This document shows positions 30,815-40,287 of a DNA stretch of 64,000 bases, piece by piece. Every line of letters starts with the position of its first letter. Position 1 is the stretch's first letter. A program made the position numbers and the translations under genes. Below the pieces are notes generated by a model, which saw only the letters and a list, made by a program, of their open reading frames with translations, searched no databases and was not told where the DNA came from. The stretch lies in assembly GCA_940337035.1 (NCBI GenBank), contig CALNHX010005134.1, positions 1 through 64,000 of the forward strand. Reading direction: 5' to 3'. The DNA is from Agriotes lineatus. Lineage: Eukaryota; Arthropoda; Insecta; Coleoptera; Elateridae.

Positions 30815-33038
30815 TCAGTTATCCTCCACGCTGTACCATCTGCAGTTGGTATGGGAGTTCCCCTTCAGGTGAATTAAAATAATTTTTAAAAATGTCTCTG
30901 ACATTAAATGCAACTGCAGACGAGTTGCTCCCTTGCTTTGGTATAGGCTGTAGTGCTTCTTTCTGCAATGGAGTGTCGTCCAAATGATGCACTGTGTTAC
31001 CGTCAATTAAAAAGTTATGAAGGCAACATGTTGCCATTATCACCATATCCACATTTTTGGGAGCTAACTGTATTCTTCGATTATAAATTCGCCATTTTTG
31101 TGACAATATTCCAAACGAATTTTCGACTATACGACGAGCTCTTGATAGTCTATAATTAAATACCTTCTTATCGATGGAATCTAATTGTATACCAGGATAT
31201 GGTAGCAATAGATAAGTTTTATAAGGAAACGCCTCATCTCCGACTATGACGTATGGAGCTTTTATTTCACTATTGGGAAGAGCATCGTCTTTGGGTATAT
31301 GTAATTCATCATTGTTAAGTGCTTTGCCCATGACACTGTTAAAAAAATTCCTCCATCGCTGTTTTTGCCATAAGCTCCGATATCAACAGCAATAAATTTG
31401 TAATCCGGACCTGAGATCGCCATGAATACAACTGAAAATGTCTTTTTATAGTAGAAGTATAACGAACCACTCGCTTTGGGACATTGTATAGTAGCATGTT
31501 TGCCATCAATGGCACCAATACAATGAGGAAAATTCCACTCATTTTTTGAATCCTGCAGCAGCTTTCCAAATGTCCGTTGTTGGTGCGGGCATTACTATTG
31601 GCTTTAAAATATTACCGATCGAGCGAAAAACTTGATGAACGATTTGGTGAACAGTCGAGTGGCCTAATCGATAACTAAACTCTATAGTGTTAAAGGAATC
31701 GCCTGTTGCTAGGTATCTGTAAATAATAAATTTGTTTGTAGGTGATGTATACAAAAGAAAATGGAGAAACATTAGGGATTCCTATCGGAAATTTGTAAAG
31801 GAGGCCAAACCCAGAAGTGGAGATGGTGGGAGTTCCAGAATAAAAACATATAATTACGCCGATATTTTCGAATTCTTGAAACCTTACTTACAGGACAGAA
31901 GGTGAGCAATGATAATAAATTATCAATTTTGTCACTTTATTATGCTTAGTTATTTGACATTAATTGTTAAACCACAATCCAATATTTCAATAGCTTTGTA
32001 CTTATCAAGTAACTTAATTAAAAATACCAATAATTTATAACTTTCCCAGAATTGCTGTTTATTGTAAGACAATTAAAAATATTTTTTAACTTTTCGCACC
32101 ATCACTAATGTCCATGCAAGGCTGGATGAGAATGTCGATCAATCCCAAGCAGAAGGCGTTGTATCGACTGACGACAACCTTCATGCGGAAGAGGAAGAAG
32201 GGAAAGCAGAAGAGGAAAATGAAGTGGAAGAAGAAGTGGCAGCCGAACTTGCCAGGCCTCTTCGGAAAAGGCAACGAAAGGAGGATACATCACTTCTGGC
32301 TGCCTATTTCAAAGAGAAGGAAAGGATGAAGAAGAAAAAGAAAAATGAAGAATCGGATTCCTTAAAGCATATGTTTATATCAATGTATCACACTGTAAAA
32401 AAATTTCCCCCACTCTGCAAGCGCAACTGGAAATGCAAATTTTTAATCTAATTACTTCTGCAGAAATTCAATATTTACAGCAGCCAAATTCTACCCCCAG
32501 TACATCTTCGTCCCCAATAGCAACCCCTTCGTATACCTCGACTCCAGCATTGTCCCCTCTAACAACTCCTTCATCCTTTATTACTCCTTCTACTGGATAC
32601 TCAGATTTCATTTTCCAAAAGTTATAAACATTTATACTTTTATATTTAACAAAAAAAAAAAATTAATTATTAGCTGAGTTTAAAAAGTTTGTTAGCTTTT
32701 ATTTTAAAATACACCTACCTTAAGGTTACAACAAGCCTTTTTTCAGGAGAAACAGCTTTTTGGAAATTTGTATCGCTGTTTCGTATCTCGTCCTTTATCA
32801 AATTTAATAGTTCATTGAATTTATCTACTGACATGCGAAAATATTCAAAAAATTTGTTTTCATCTTTCAGAAGTTCTTTGAATAACGTGTGGAACTCTCC
32901 ATCGGAATATCTTGTAGATGGAATGTCATGTCTTCGTATACGTTTTCGTTTTCTGCTAATGCCGTTTTCAGCAGCTACTATTAAGAACTCTAATAACTCT
33001 TCATCCGAGCTGTCTGAACTGCTTGCAAACATTGTCAA
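30815..33038 (-). pseudogene. Harbinger #2 transposase, two exons with two homopolymer frameshifts
   Basis: Exon 1 (33038-32719) encodes an acidic start, then RKRKRIRRHD, FFEYFRMSVDKFNELLNLI and EKRLVVTLR, and ends at a donor GTAGGT. Exon 2 starts at 31716 after TTTACAG and continues in phase with YLATGDSFNTIEF. The catalytic blocks are GAIDGKHA, VIVGDEAFPY and RARRIVENSFGIL; the tail VRDIFKNYFNSPEG ends near 30819. Reading through requires one-base shifts in the A-run near 31548 and the T-run near 31341. All three acidic catalytic positions are present. If the shifts are sequencing errors, the transposase could be functional. Confidence 0.85.
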
Positions 33039-33199
33039 TTAAAAGCTAGCACGCCGCTGGACGTCTGTACTGTAACACATCAACCGCTGAACTACCATTC
33101 AATATGAATGCCTACTAATTTAAAAATCGCACCGGACCAGCACCAGCACCTCACCGCAGCCGGGCCGCTTTCGCCACTCTGAATCGACCTTAATCCTCA

Positions 33200-33916
33200 A
33201 AGAGTTCGAGCTCAGAACTAAAAACTGATTCCACCATCCCTGAATTGGTTCAGATCTAGTTCCTCCTATGTTGGAACGCTCTGGCATTCGGTACTAGGAT
33301 CCGTTAGTGTTTTGTTGGAACGGTAATTTTAATCAACGCCTGCTCAGAACAGTTCTGAACTAATCCCGTGTTTGTTGGAAGGAAACTATAGACGCGGTAC
33401 ATTTCTTTGATGCGCGACGATTGACCGACAACTGATGGGACGCTGCTATGTTGCAGTTGCGAAGTGGCGTCCAGACTTGTTACGCGACGGTGTTATGTTA
33501 CGATGATCTGTTGCACCTCTGTACGCTTTATGAAGACGATGGTATACAACACCGAAATTATCGAGCTCGAGGATCTCCACAACCGGGTGCCATCGGCAGC
33601 GGCGGAAATTCGTCAACAAGGTGTGGGTCTACACTCTACAGGGTATAAGAGTCGTGGGTACGCCGAGCCCAACTTCGTGTACAACAACATGTTGATTCTA
33701 AGATATTTTGTTGTGGGCAATGCCTATTAAGTACTAGATTACTAGATTTTAAAATAAATCAATCGTTTAATGTAAAAACTAAAAGAATTATTACTAAGGC
33801 ATTCGAAGGTTTATCGACTCCTTTTGAGGTGTACTATCGCTCTTTAAAATGATACAGGGAAAATCGTAAACACCCTGTATGTATATGCCATATTTGATTT
33901 TTTTAATTAAGAGAAA
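33200..33916. other. Unassigned sequence, possible Harbinger terminal repeat
   Basis: At 33230-33400 repeated motifs (GTTCAGA, TTGTTGGAA, AACAGTTCTGAACTAAT) resemble subterminal repeats of a Harbinger-type end, perhaps belonging to the split element whose first exon is at 24.9 kb. A plus-strand open frame at 33464-33730 shows no family resemblance. Confidence 0.3.
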
Positions 33917-34643
33917 TGTCGAAGCGCTCACGGCGAGTCGACCGAACTCAATAGGCCGAAAGCAGTTGACCGAACTCAATTGACCGAATAGCAATAGACC
34001 GAAACGTCACTAAACCGAAGCAGCAATAGACCGAAAATCACTTGGTCGAAAATATATTACGGTTACATTTATTAACATTAATAGCGTCAACTTCCCTTCA
34101 CACTTTATTCAAGCTTAGGACTGGCAGCATAAACTGCTGGCGTGTTTAGAAGTTTTTGTTTTGTTTTTTTTATTCTATTTTAACTTTATTCTAGTAAATC
34201 ATACAATACTTAACAGATATATCCTACCCAATTACATATCTACTAATATAAAAATGAAAATTATGGGCGATTTTTTGACAATAGGATTTAACCAACTTTA
34301 ACATTCCTATCGCATCGTTAACGATAATAACTCCAAGTATTTACGCACAAACTGGATAAAGTTGCTAATGGGTTAATCCTGCTAATGAAGTATTTATCTT
34401 GGTTTCCGAAAATCGTTCGTAAGTAAATATTTCTATTGATGCTATTGTTAATAAATGTATTTTTTCGAGATATGTGCACATTTACCGAATGTGTACTTTA
34501 ACCGTAACATATTTTCGGTCAAGTGATTTTCGGTCTATTGCTGCTTCGGTCTAGTGACGTTTCGGTCTATTTCGTTCAAATGAGTTCGGTCAACTGCCTT
34601 TCGGTCTATTGAGTTCGGTCTATTTACCTAGAACCATGTCGAA
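33917..34643. mobile_element. Foldback element with arms made of an iterated GACCGAA motif
   Basis: The left arm (33917-34073) carries about ten spaced copies of (T/A)(G/A)ACCGAA; the right arm (34490-34643) carries the mirror TTCGGTC copies. The arms pair over about 150 bp, with CAATAGACCGAAA(A) and related variants in register. The roughly 410-bp middle is AT-rich without a reading frame. No target duplication is obvious. Confidence 0.8.
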
Positions 34644-34660
34644 GTCTATAGTCCGGCCAC

Positions 34661-35540
34661 CGTAAGATAGGGACAGACGACACGTCACAATTTGGCTGCG
34701 CGGGTGTTTGTTACGTCACGCGCTTCAAGAATTGACAGTGGCGTACACGGGAACTCCACCGGCTTTGATATAATCCGTCGTCTAAGTTTAGCGGGTAGAG
34801 ATTGTAGAGATGGAGAATTTAATAGTCGATTTTATCTTAAGACAGAAAATGCTCATTGTAAAAGTTTACAAATAAATAGAAAGTTTCGGCTTCGAATATC
34901 GTTTGAAAATAATTATCAATTAAATGTGTACCTTCGTATGTATACATTAATGTATTTGCTTTATTTTGCATTAATTTAATAAAAAGTGTTTCTACCAATT
35001 TTTGCTTATTTACTATTTACTATTATTTTAATTCATAGACATACAAATATTGTAAAGTTAAAAAACTGTTTATTCAGAATCGGAATTTCGCGCCCTTGAC
35101 ATTTAATCGTCTTTCCCTTAACACCCATTGTTTGTCCACATTTTTAATAAAACGAAACGCAAATGAGAACAACTATAAACAACTAACCCCCCTGGTAACA
35201 GGACGCCTATTTAAGAACGTGCCCTTGCTAAGTAACCATGGCCCATTGGAATAATTGCCAAACGACTGCGCACCTTGGCAATGATGATGTACAGTCGGCG
35301 CCTTAGAAATCGGGACACTTAATATGTTGTGTTGTAATATTTGATTTATTATTAGTATTTTGTATTATTGAAATTTTACTATCAACCAAAGCACCAAATT
35401 TTTTGAATAATTACATAACAATTAAAACCATAACAACTGCAAAATCCCAGTTTATACACCTAGAAATACATACAAAATGTATCATAGTATTGAGCAGTGT
35501 CCCGATTTCTAAGGCGCCGACCGTACCTGTCCCTATCTTA
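34661..35540. mobile_element. Possible non-autonomous element with GTAAGATAGGGACAG ends
   Basis: CGTAAGATAGGGACAG at 34661 is mirrored by CTGTCCCTATCTTAAGG at about 35528. The interior is non-coding and ends with a smaller MITE right beside the right end. Boundaries and target duplication are uncertain. Confidence 0.5.
35292..35523. mobile_element. TA-flanked MITE (232 bp)
   Basis: The ends CAGTCGGCGCCTTAGAAATC and its inverse (one extra C) are flanked by TA at 35290-35291 and 35524-35525. It is non-coding, with about 35-bp inverted repeats of Tc1/mariner type. Confidence 0.85.
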
Positions 35541-35734
35541 AGGCGGCTCCAAACTATGCGTCCAGCGTTGGTTCCAGTGTTGCCAGACATACCATAATTA
35601 TGGTGTTTAGGCCAGGCGCGCACATGCGATTTTTGTCGCGCGACTTATAAATCGCAATCGCGGTAAAAACAATATAAATTTTCAGGGACGCACTTGCGGC
35701 GAATTAATCGTAACTACATTTTATTAGTATCAAC

Positions 35735-36538
35735 ATGGATTTTACTGAAACCGCTTGTGTGGTAGCTTTATTATTACGAATGAAAGCCAGAAATCGGCGC
35801 AAGAAGTAGTACTGGGCATCCAGTGATAAGTCAAAGATTGCTAAATGGGCAATTTTACAAAATTTCTGACGACTCAAGAGATCATCCTAAAAATGTTTTT
35901 CAATACTATAGGATGAGTGTGAAGAGTTTTTTTCCACGACCAGGAGTAGAAGTCCGTTTCTATAGCATCAAAATTGTCACAGAAGTAGAACATTTGCTCC
36001 CTAGAGACTAAATAAGCCAAACATTTCCCTAGGGAGTTTTCATTATGACTGACACAACAATTATGCCAAATTCGAGGTTATCAGGTTAGGTTTTGCTTCA
36101 GTTTTGACAGAAACTGACCCAAAACCTAACCTGCTAATCTCGAATTTGACATAATTGTGAGCTCTTGTCATAATGACTTCCAGTGCCACCAACTTTAAAA
36201 TTTACCATAGGCTACTAATTTTAAAATAATTGTAACTAAAATGTCAATAAATGACGTTTAAAAAAACGGGTTTTTCGTTTTTAATCTTCCTGCAACGTGA
36301 AAAAAATAGTATATGCAACTCTGAGAGGATGCTATTTTGCTTCAGTGCAATTTCTGACTCTCGGGCTTCGCCCTCGAGACAAAAATTGTACCTCAGCAAA
36401 ATAACGCATTTCTCTCCCGCATTGCATAATCTACTATTATATAAATTATTTCAAATAATAGGACCTAAAGTAACATATCAAGACACTAAATGGAAAAAAT
36501 CTGTACCACTTGAAGAGCGGTTATTAGTAACATTGAGG
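35735..36538 (+). pseudogene. Harbinger #5 transposase exon 1, interrupted by a repeat
   Basis: From the ATG at 35735 the frames give a start like MDFTETACVVALLL, then SQRLLNGQFYKI and NVFQYYRMSVKSF. After about 490 bp of foreign sequence (roughly 35930-36425) they resume with YKLFQIIGPKVTYQDTKW and EERLLVTLR before a donor GTAAGT at 36539. These are the N-terminal blocks of a Harbinger transposase. Frame changes occur before the interruption, and the catalytic exon is not in the window. Confidence 0.72.
36050..36190. repeat. Second copy of the 14.7-kb hairpin repeat
   Basis: The palindrome has a core arm containing AATTCGAGGTTATCAGG and its mirror, plus an outer CATTATGAC/GTCATAATG pair. 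It is homologous to the hairpin at 14676-14875 but diverged. It lies inside the sequence that interrupts the Harbinger #5 exon. Confidence 0.8.
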
Positions 36539-36675
36539 TAAGTATTGAGGTAAGTAAGTACACAATATTGGTTTGAATAACTTATTTTTACAAATTTTAT
36601 AAAATACATGTAACAATATTCGAAATATTTGGACGTTCATAAAAACATATTATTGGATCAAATAGATATTTTGTA

Positions 36676-37026
36676 TTATTGATTCGACATGTCAAACACT
36701 TCACTGTTATTATCGGAGAGGGCAGGCGACAATGCTATAGAGTAGTCACATGATGAAGAAGCTGCCATGGGGGATAGTAAACCTTCTGAAAATTGCGAAT
36801 AGTAATTCCTCGTAGAACATTCAGAATTTTGGTTTTGGTAAGACTGAAAAACTGTTTGTAGACGTCCTGGTGGCTGCATTTGGAAGTTTGAGGATGGAAA
36901 TTGCGAAGGTGGCTGGTAGCCCGTAGCGTGAGCAAAAGAAGTTGGTGGAACTATGGCACGCGGTACGCGACATTTGGGCGCCGCCGTTTGGGCGCTGCCG
37001 TTTAGGCGCCGCCCTTTGGGCGCCAT
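36676..37026 (-). pseudogene. Probable Harbinger #5 MADF protein C-terminus
   Basis: The minus-strand frame is Gln/Ser/Pro-rich (QPPSQFPSSNFQMQPPG) and ends in a Ser/acidic tail. It resembles in composition and position the last exon of the MADF genes of elements #1 and #2, downstream of transposase exon 1 and on the opposite strand, so it would lie in the transposase intron. There is no MADF domain in the visible part; the assignment rests on position and composition. The first 20 residues come from the iterated GGCGCC sequence. Confidence 0.45.
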
Positions 37027-37062
37027 ACTTTTGACCGCCGGACGTTTGGACGCCAGTAGTAT
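36965..37062. repeat. Iterated GGCGCC/CGTTTGG tandem
   Basis: Six or seven degenerate units of about 15 bp of the form GCGCCGCCGTTTGG repeat here, a strongly GC-rich island in AT-rich DNA. They may be subterminal repeats of the Harbinger #5 end. Confidence 0.75.
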
Positions 37063-37585
37063 ACATTTTCAAATAGTTTGAAACTTCTAATAATGTTGCT
37101 TAATTATTTTTAATAATTCCACATAATGTCTTCTTGTAACTGTCATTAGTATAAACCATTTTACCACATGAACTTAATAGATAACGAGATAACAGAGACG
37201 CTTCGATAATTTTTGTTCTACATGAAACATTTTCATAAGAATTTGAAATACAATTGTAGGCTTTAATTGTGTGTAATTATTATTAGTAAAGCATTTGCCT
37301 TGTTAAAAAGAATATTTGCGAAATTCTAAAGTTCTGTTAAATATCGTTGCAACAAACATGAAGTGGACGGTTACCTAAAAAAATATAAATACAAGTAAAT
37401 TTTACAAATACGCTTCAAGTTGCTAAAACTTATTTAAAAGTAATGTGGTTGTGGCTACTTTAAATACGTATAAAATCAGAATAATAAAAATATGTATCAT
37501 ACGGGGCTAATACAAAATTTTCAAAAAAAGAATAAAAATTCGAATAGGAGGCCGTGACTTTGTATTTGAGCATAACTGTAGCCGA
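37063..37585. other. No gene recognised
   Basis: AT-rich sequence with no reading frame, inverted repeat or tandem that I can support. Confidence 0.45.
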
Positions 37586-37692
37586 ATGCAACTCGTGTCT
37601 TCTTGATTATCAAATCATTTCTGTTTCCACTCAGTATATCTCGTGTAAAAACAGAAATGATTATTTGATAATCTAGAACCCACTAGTTGCAT
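37586..37692. repeat. Small palindromic repeat
   Basis: GATTATCAAATCATTTCTGTTT faces AAACAGAAATGATTATTTGATAATC, and outer TGCAACT/AGTTGCA blocks also pair. It is about 107 bp and non-coding. Confidence 0.75.
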
Positions 37693-37696
37693 TATA

Positions 37697-38015
37697 CAGG
37701 GTGATTTTTTTAGTTTATTCTTTCCGTTTACCAGGAAATAAAGCTAAAAGATACGCGTTTTTTCATTTACCACTTTTGGGAAACATCAAAACGATGGTAC
37801 AGGGTGTTAAAATTTCAAATTAATAACTAAGCTAAAAATTAAACTAAACTTAATCTAACTTAAGTGATATGTTCAAAATTATCACCATTCACTTTTACAT
37901 ATCGTTCAGCGCGACGTAACCATAGTTCGGTCATTGCGCGAAGTAGCGAAATTGGTTTTCCTATAAATCGTAGTTGCAGCCTCCCCTATGCGCATAATCA
38001 ATTCCTCCCTTGTTT
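37697..38015 (-). pseudogene. Tc1/mariner-like transposase C-terminal fragment with its terminal repeat
   Basis: CAGGGTGATTTTTTTAG after TA at about 37695 looks like a transposon end. On the minus strand 38015-37868 the translation PVETREELIMRIGEAA, then a degraded tail, resembles the extreme C-terminus of a common insect DDE transposase family, which ends with Arg-rich sequence and VNGGHFE. It is truncated at a GTAT microsatellite near 38025. Confidence 0.5.
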
Positions 38016-38323
38016 CTACCGGATTTGTATGTATGTATGTATAATCGATAACCTCGTTTTACCTTGCGGTGTCGAGGCTGGTGTTTTATGTGCTTGCATC
38101 TGGCGGTACAATGCTCTACTTGCCTCGAATTCGGGATACAAAGTTGGAACGCGCCTTTTGTGCTTGCACAGCAACCATTGTGTGAGCTGTGTGTGTGTGT
38201 CATGTTGACCTTGTTACTCTATCTCTTAGGTCATTCTTTAAAAACTAAAACTTGAGGGGCGCAGATCAACAAGCAAGGCAGTATTCGAAGCAAATGAGAT
38301 GCACTTACTCCCAGACGTCGAAG
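38016..38323. other. No gene recognised
   Basis: A GTAT microsatellite (38026-38042), a GT tract (38188-38199) and cysteine-rich chance frames on both strands. I assign no gene. Confidence 0.4.
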
Positions 38324-38325
38324 TA

Positions 38326-38559
38326 CAGTCGTGTGCAAATAAATCTGGGACAGTGTTTTTTTCACATGCAGATTCAGTTAAGAATTTGAAGAATGTCTCC
38401 ATGGATTTCCTCTTATCGGAAAGAGTTACGGGTTTCAGTACCTGTTAAAGTTTAATGTAACTCTTTCTGATAGCAGGAAATCCATGGAGATATTCTTCAA
38501 TTCTTAACTGAATCTGCATGTGAAAAAAACACTGTCCCAGATTTATTTGCACACGACTG
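38326..38559. mobile_element. TA-flanked MITE (234 bp) with near-perfect long arms
   Basis: It starts CAGTCGTGTGCAAATAAATC and ends with the exact reverse complement, with TA at 38324-38325 and 38560-38561. Arms of about 105 bp pair almost perfectly. It is non-coding, of Tc1/mariner type, and the high arm identity suggests a young insertion. Confidence 0.9.
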
Positions 38560-39133
38560 TACATTCAGTAAACCAAGTAAACCAAGACCTATTTACAATA
38601 CGGGCTAACGGCCGACCTCGAATTGGACACCGCTTCCTTGACTTTAATTGAATCGCTTTATGCAGAAAATGCTAAGTCACGTTTGCTCGAAATTGCGTTT
38701 TTGCATGAAAAATGGTAAAAGAAATAAAATAAAGGAAGCTTAAAGGGTAGGTGCAGAGTATGCTAATTACAAGGGACGTCTGGTTAAAGCTAAGCTGGTT
38801 AAATAAAAGACTCGGCTGTAACTTAACCTGTGTTGTGGAAGTTTAATAACAATGGAACATGTCCGTATTAGATGGATGCTTACAAGAGATTGTTTAAAAA
38901 CTGCCTAGAATCTAGTACATATCGGCGGTGTTTATGAGGGTAGTCATAAACCCAGTAACCAGAACATTTGGCACACAGCAGCGAGTGCAAAAGCCCGTCA
39001 CCAACCTGAGGTTAAATTTTCTTACAACTAAGCGGCATAATAAAGCGAAAGATTTAAAAAATCAACACTTCCCCTAAAACTTAACCGACTACTAAATCTA
39101 GCTCTGGAATAATTTTTAAATTTAATTTTTAAA

Positions 39134-39915
39134 CTACATTTCACGTATACCTAACTTATCTCTCATTTCTCTAAGTTTCTGATTTGACAAAGGCTTCGTG
39201 AAAATATCAGTTATTTGTTCATCAGTTGTTACATAATTAACATTAAGTTTACCCTTTCCATACAGATCTTTAAGATAATGATATTTTATATCTATATGTT
39301 TGGATCTATCGTGTAATTCGGGGTTTTTAATAAGTCTAATGACACTCTGATTGTACATATATACGATGAGCGCACTACCTTTCACACCGAGATCTTGCAA
39401 ATCTCGCGATAACCACACACTATTCCTTTACGGCACACGCGGCACTCACATATTCTGCCTCCGTGGTTGAAAGCGTTACACACGGTTGTTTTCTACTTCT
39501 CCAGGTGACTGTAATGCCGCTGAAACTGCAGAGAATCCGATGTTGATTTCCTAGATTCAGGATCGCCAACATAGTACGAATCACTGTAGATCTTAAATGT
39601 ACCACTTTTCCCATAGAAAAGTCCCAAATTTTTCGTGCCTTTCAAGTAGCGAAAGACTCGTTTTGCCAGCAGCCAATGTACCTGTGTTGGTTTATCCAAA
39701 CATCTCGATAACACACTCACTGCAAACGCTATGTCCGGGCGGGTAGTGACTTGCAAGAACATGAGATTGTCCACAGCTTCCCCTTACGCGACATTTTCAA
39801 CACTTTTGTTTGAATCTGCACGTTTGTTCCAACTCACATCGATGGGTGTAGAAACTGCCTTACATTCGCTCATTTTAAAACGTCCAAGCACTTTGTCAAT
39901 GTATGCCAAGAAATG
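39134..39915 (-). pseudogene. copia #2 reverse transcriptase end and RNase H
   Basis: From 39915 the frames give YIDKVLGRFKMSE, DNLMFLQVTTRPDIAFAV, HWLLAKRVFRYLKGT, then VTLSTTEAEYVSAACAVKE and the RNase H close KHIDIKYHYLKDLY ... QITDIFTKPL. Frameshifts occur near 39520 and 39790, and a stop near 39420. The catalytic YVDD part of the polymerase is missing: a deletion near 39935 joins the linker to this end. No active enzyme is expected. Confidence 0.85.
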
Positions 39916-39946
39916 AATTTACATTCAAATTTATAACTGCTTTAAA

Positions 39947-40283
39947 TTAATTTTCCAGAGAATGTCTAAGCTTATCGGCATCTTCTTGACGAGATGCAAA
40001 AACGCCATAGCGCTCAGGCGCTTTGATCTCTCTTCGATTGCGTAGCTGCATTTCATATCGATTATTGTGACATTCACGTTCATCTTCCGATAATTCTGTA
40101 AATAAATCTGCTTCATAGAAATATTCAGATTTCATAAGTTCTTCGCTGGTAACTTGAGATTCGCTGTGAGATTCTAGCTCACTATTTTCTGAAGTTCTTT
40201 CAGCACCAATTTCCGACGCCTTACCAGATGGGACCGAGGTATCTGCATTGCATGATACCGTTACCCAAATGTGCGGTTCGTCC
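39947..40283 (-). pseudogene. copia #2 integrase-RT linker, downstream piece
   Basis: A Ser/Glu-rich linker followed by NRREIKAPERYG, the usual junction motif before copia reverse transcriptase (R..RxxxxPxRYG). It starts directly at the TTAA where the piggyBac inserted and joins in frame to the integrase piece on the other side. Confidence 0.8.
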
Positions 40284-40287
40284 TTAA

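Larger units (their letters stand above)
28730..32627 (+). pseudogene. Harbinger #2 MADF protein gene, exons split around the antisense transposase
   Basis: A first piece at 28740-28830 reads EEQLIQFVSEQKELYDLS, the start of a MADF domain. A middle exon 31741-31901 (acceptor TTTGTAG, donor AAG|GTGAGC) reads DVYKRKWRNIRDSYRKFV, the MADF third helix. The last exon, about 32120-32627, holds an acidic stretch, RKRQRKEDTSLLAAYFKEKERM and a Ser/Thr/Pro-rich tail. A stop or missing exon follows the first piece, and a one-base shift sits in the C-run near 32404. The long intron holds transposase exon 2 on the other strand and the Crypton fragment. Confidence 0.72.
28563..33190 (-). mobile_element. 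PIF/Harbinger element #2 (4.6 kb)
   Basis: The termini AGGTCGATTCATAGTGGCGG and (inverse) GCCACTCTGAATCGACCT are flanked by TAA (28560-28562 and 33191-33193). The transposase runs on the minus strand and the MADF gene on the plus strand, the mirror image of element #1. The two elements are only 56 bp apart but differ greatly in sequence, so they are separate insertions of two families. A truncated Crypton lies in its MADF intron. Confidence 0.9.

Noticed and set aside
33917..34073. Spaced heptamer array considered as a CRISPR-like array
   Set aside because: The units are too short and irregularly spaced, there are no spacers of uniform length, and the array is mirrored as an inverted repeat in eukaryotic DNA.
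37961..38255. Overlapping cysteine-rich frames on both strands
   Set aside because: The cysteines come from GT/TG-rich sequence and are not arranged in a known finger; neither frame has supporting context.
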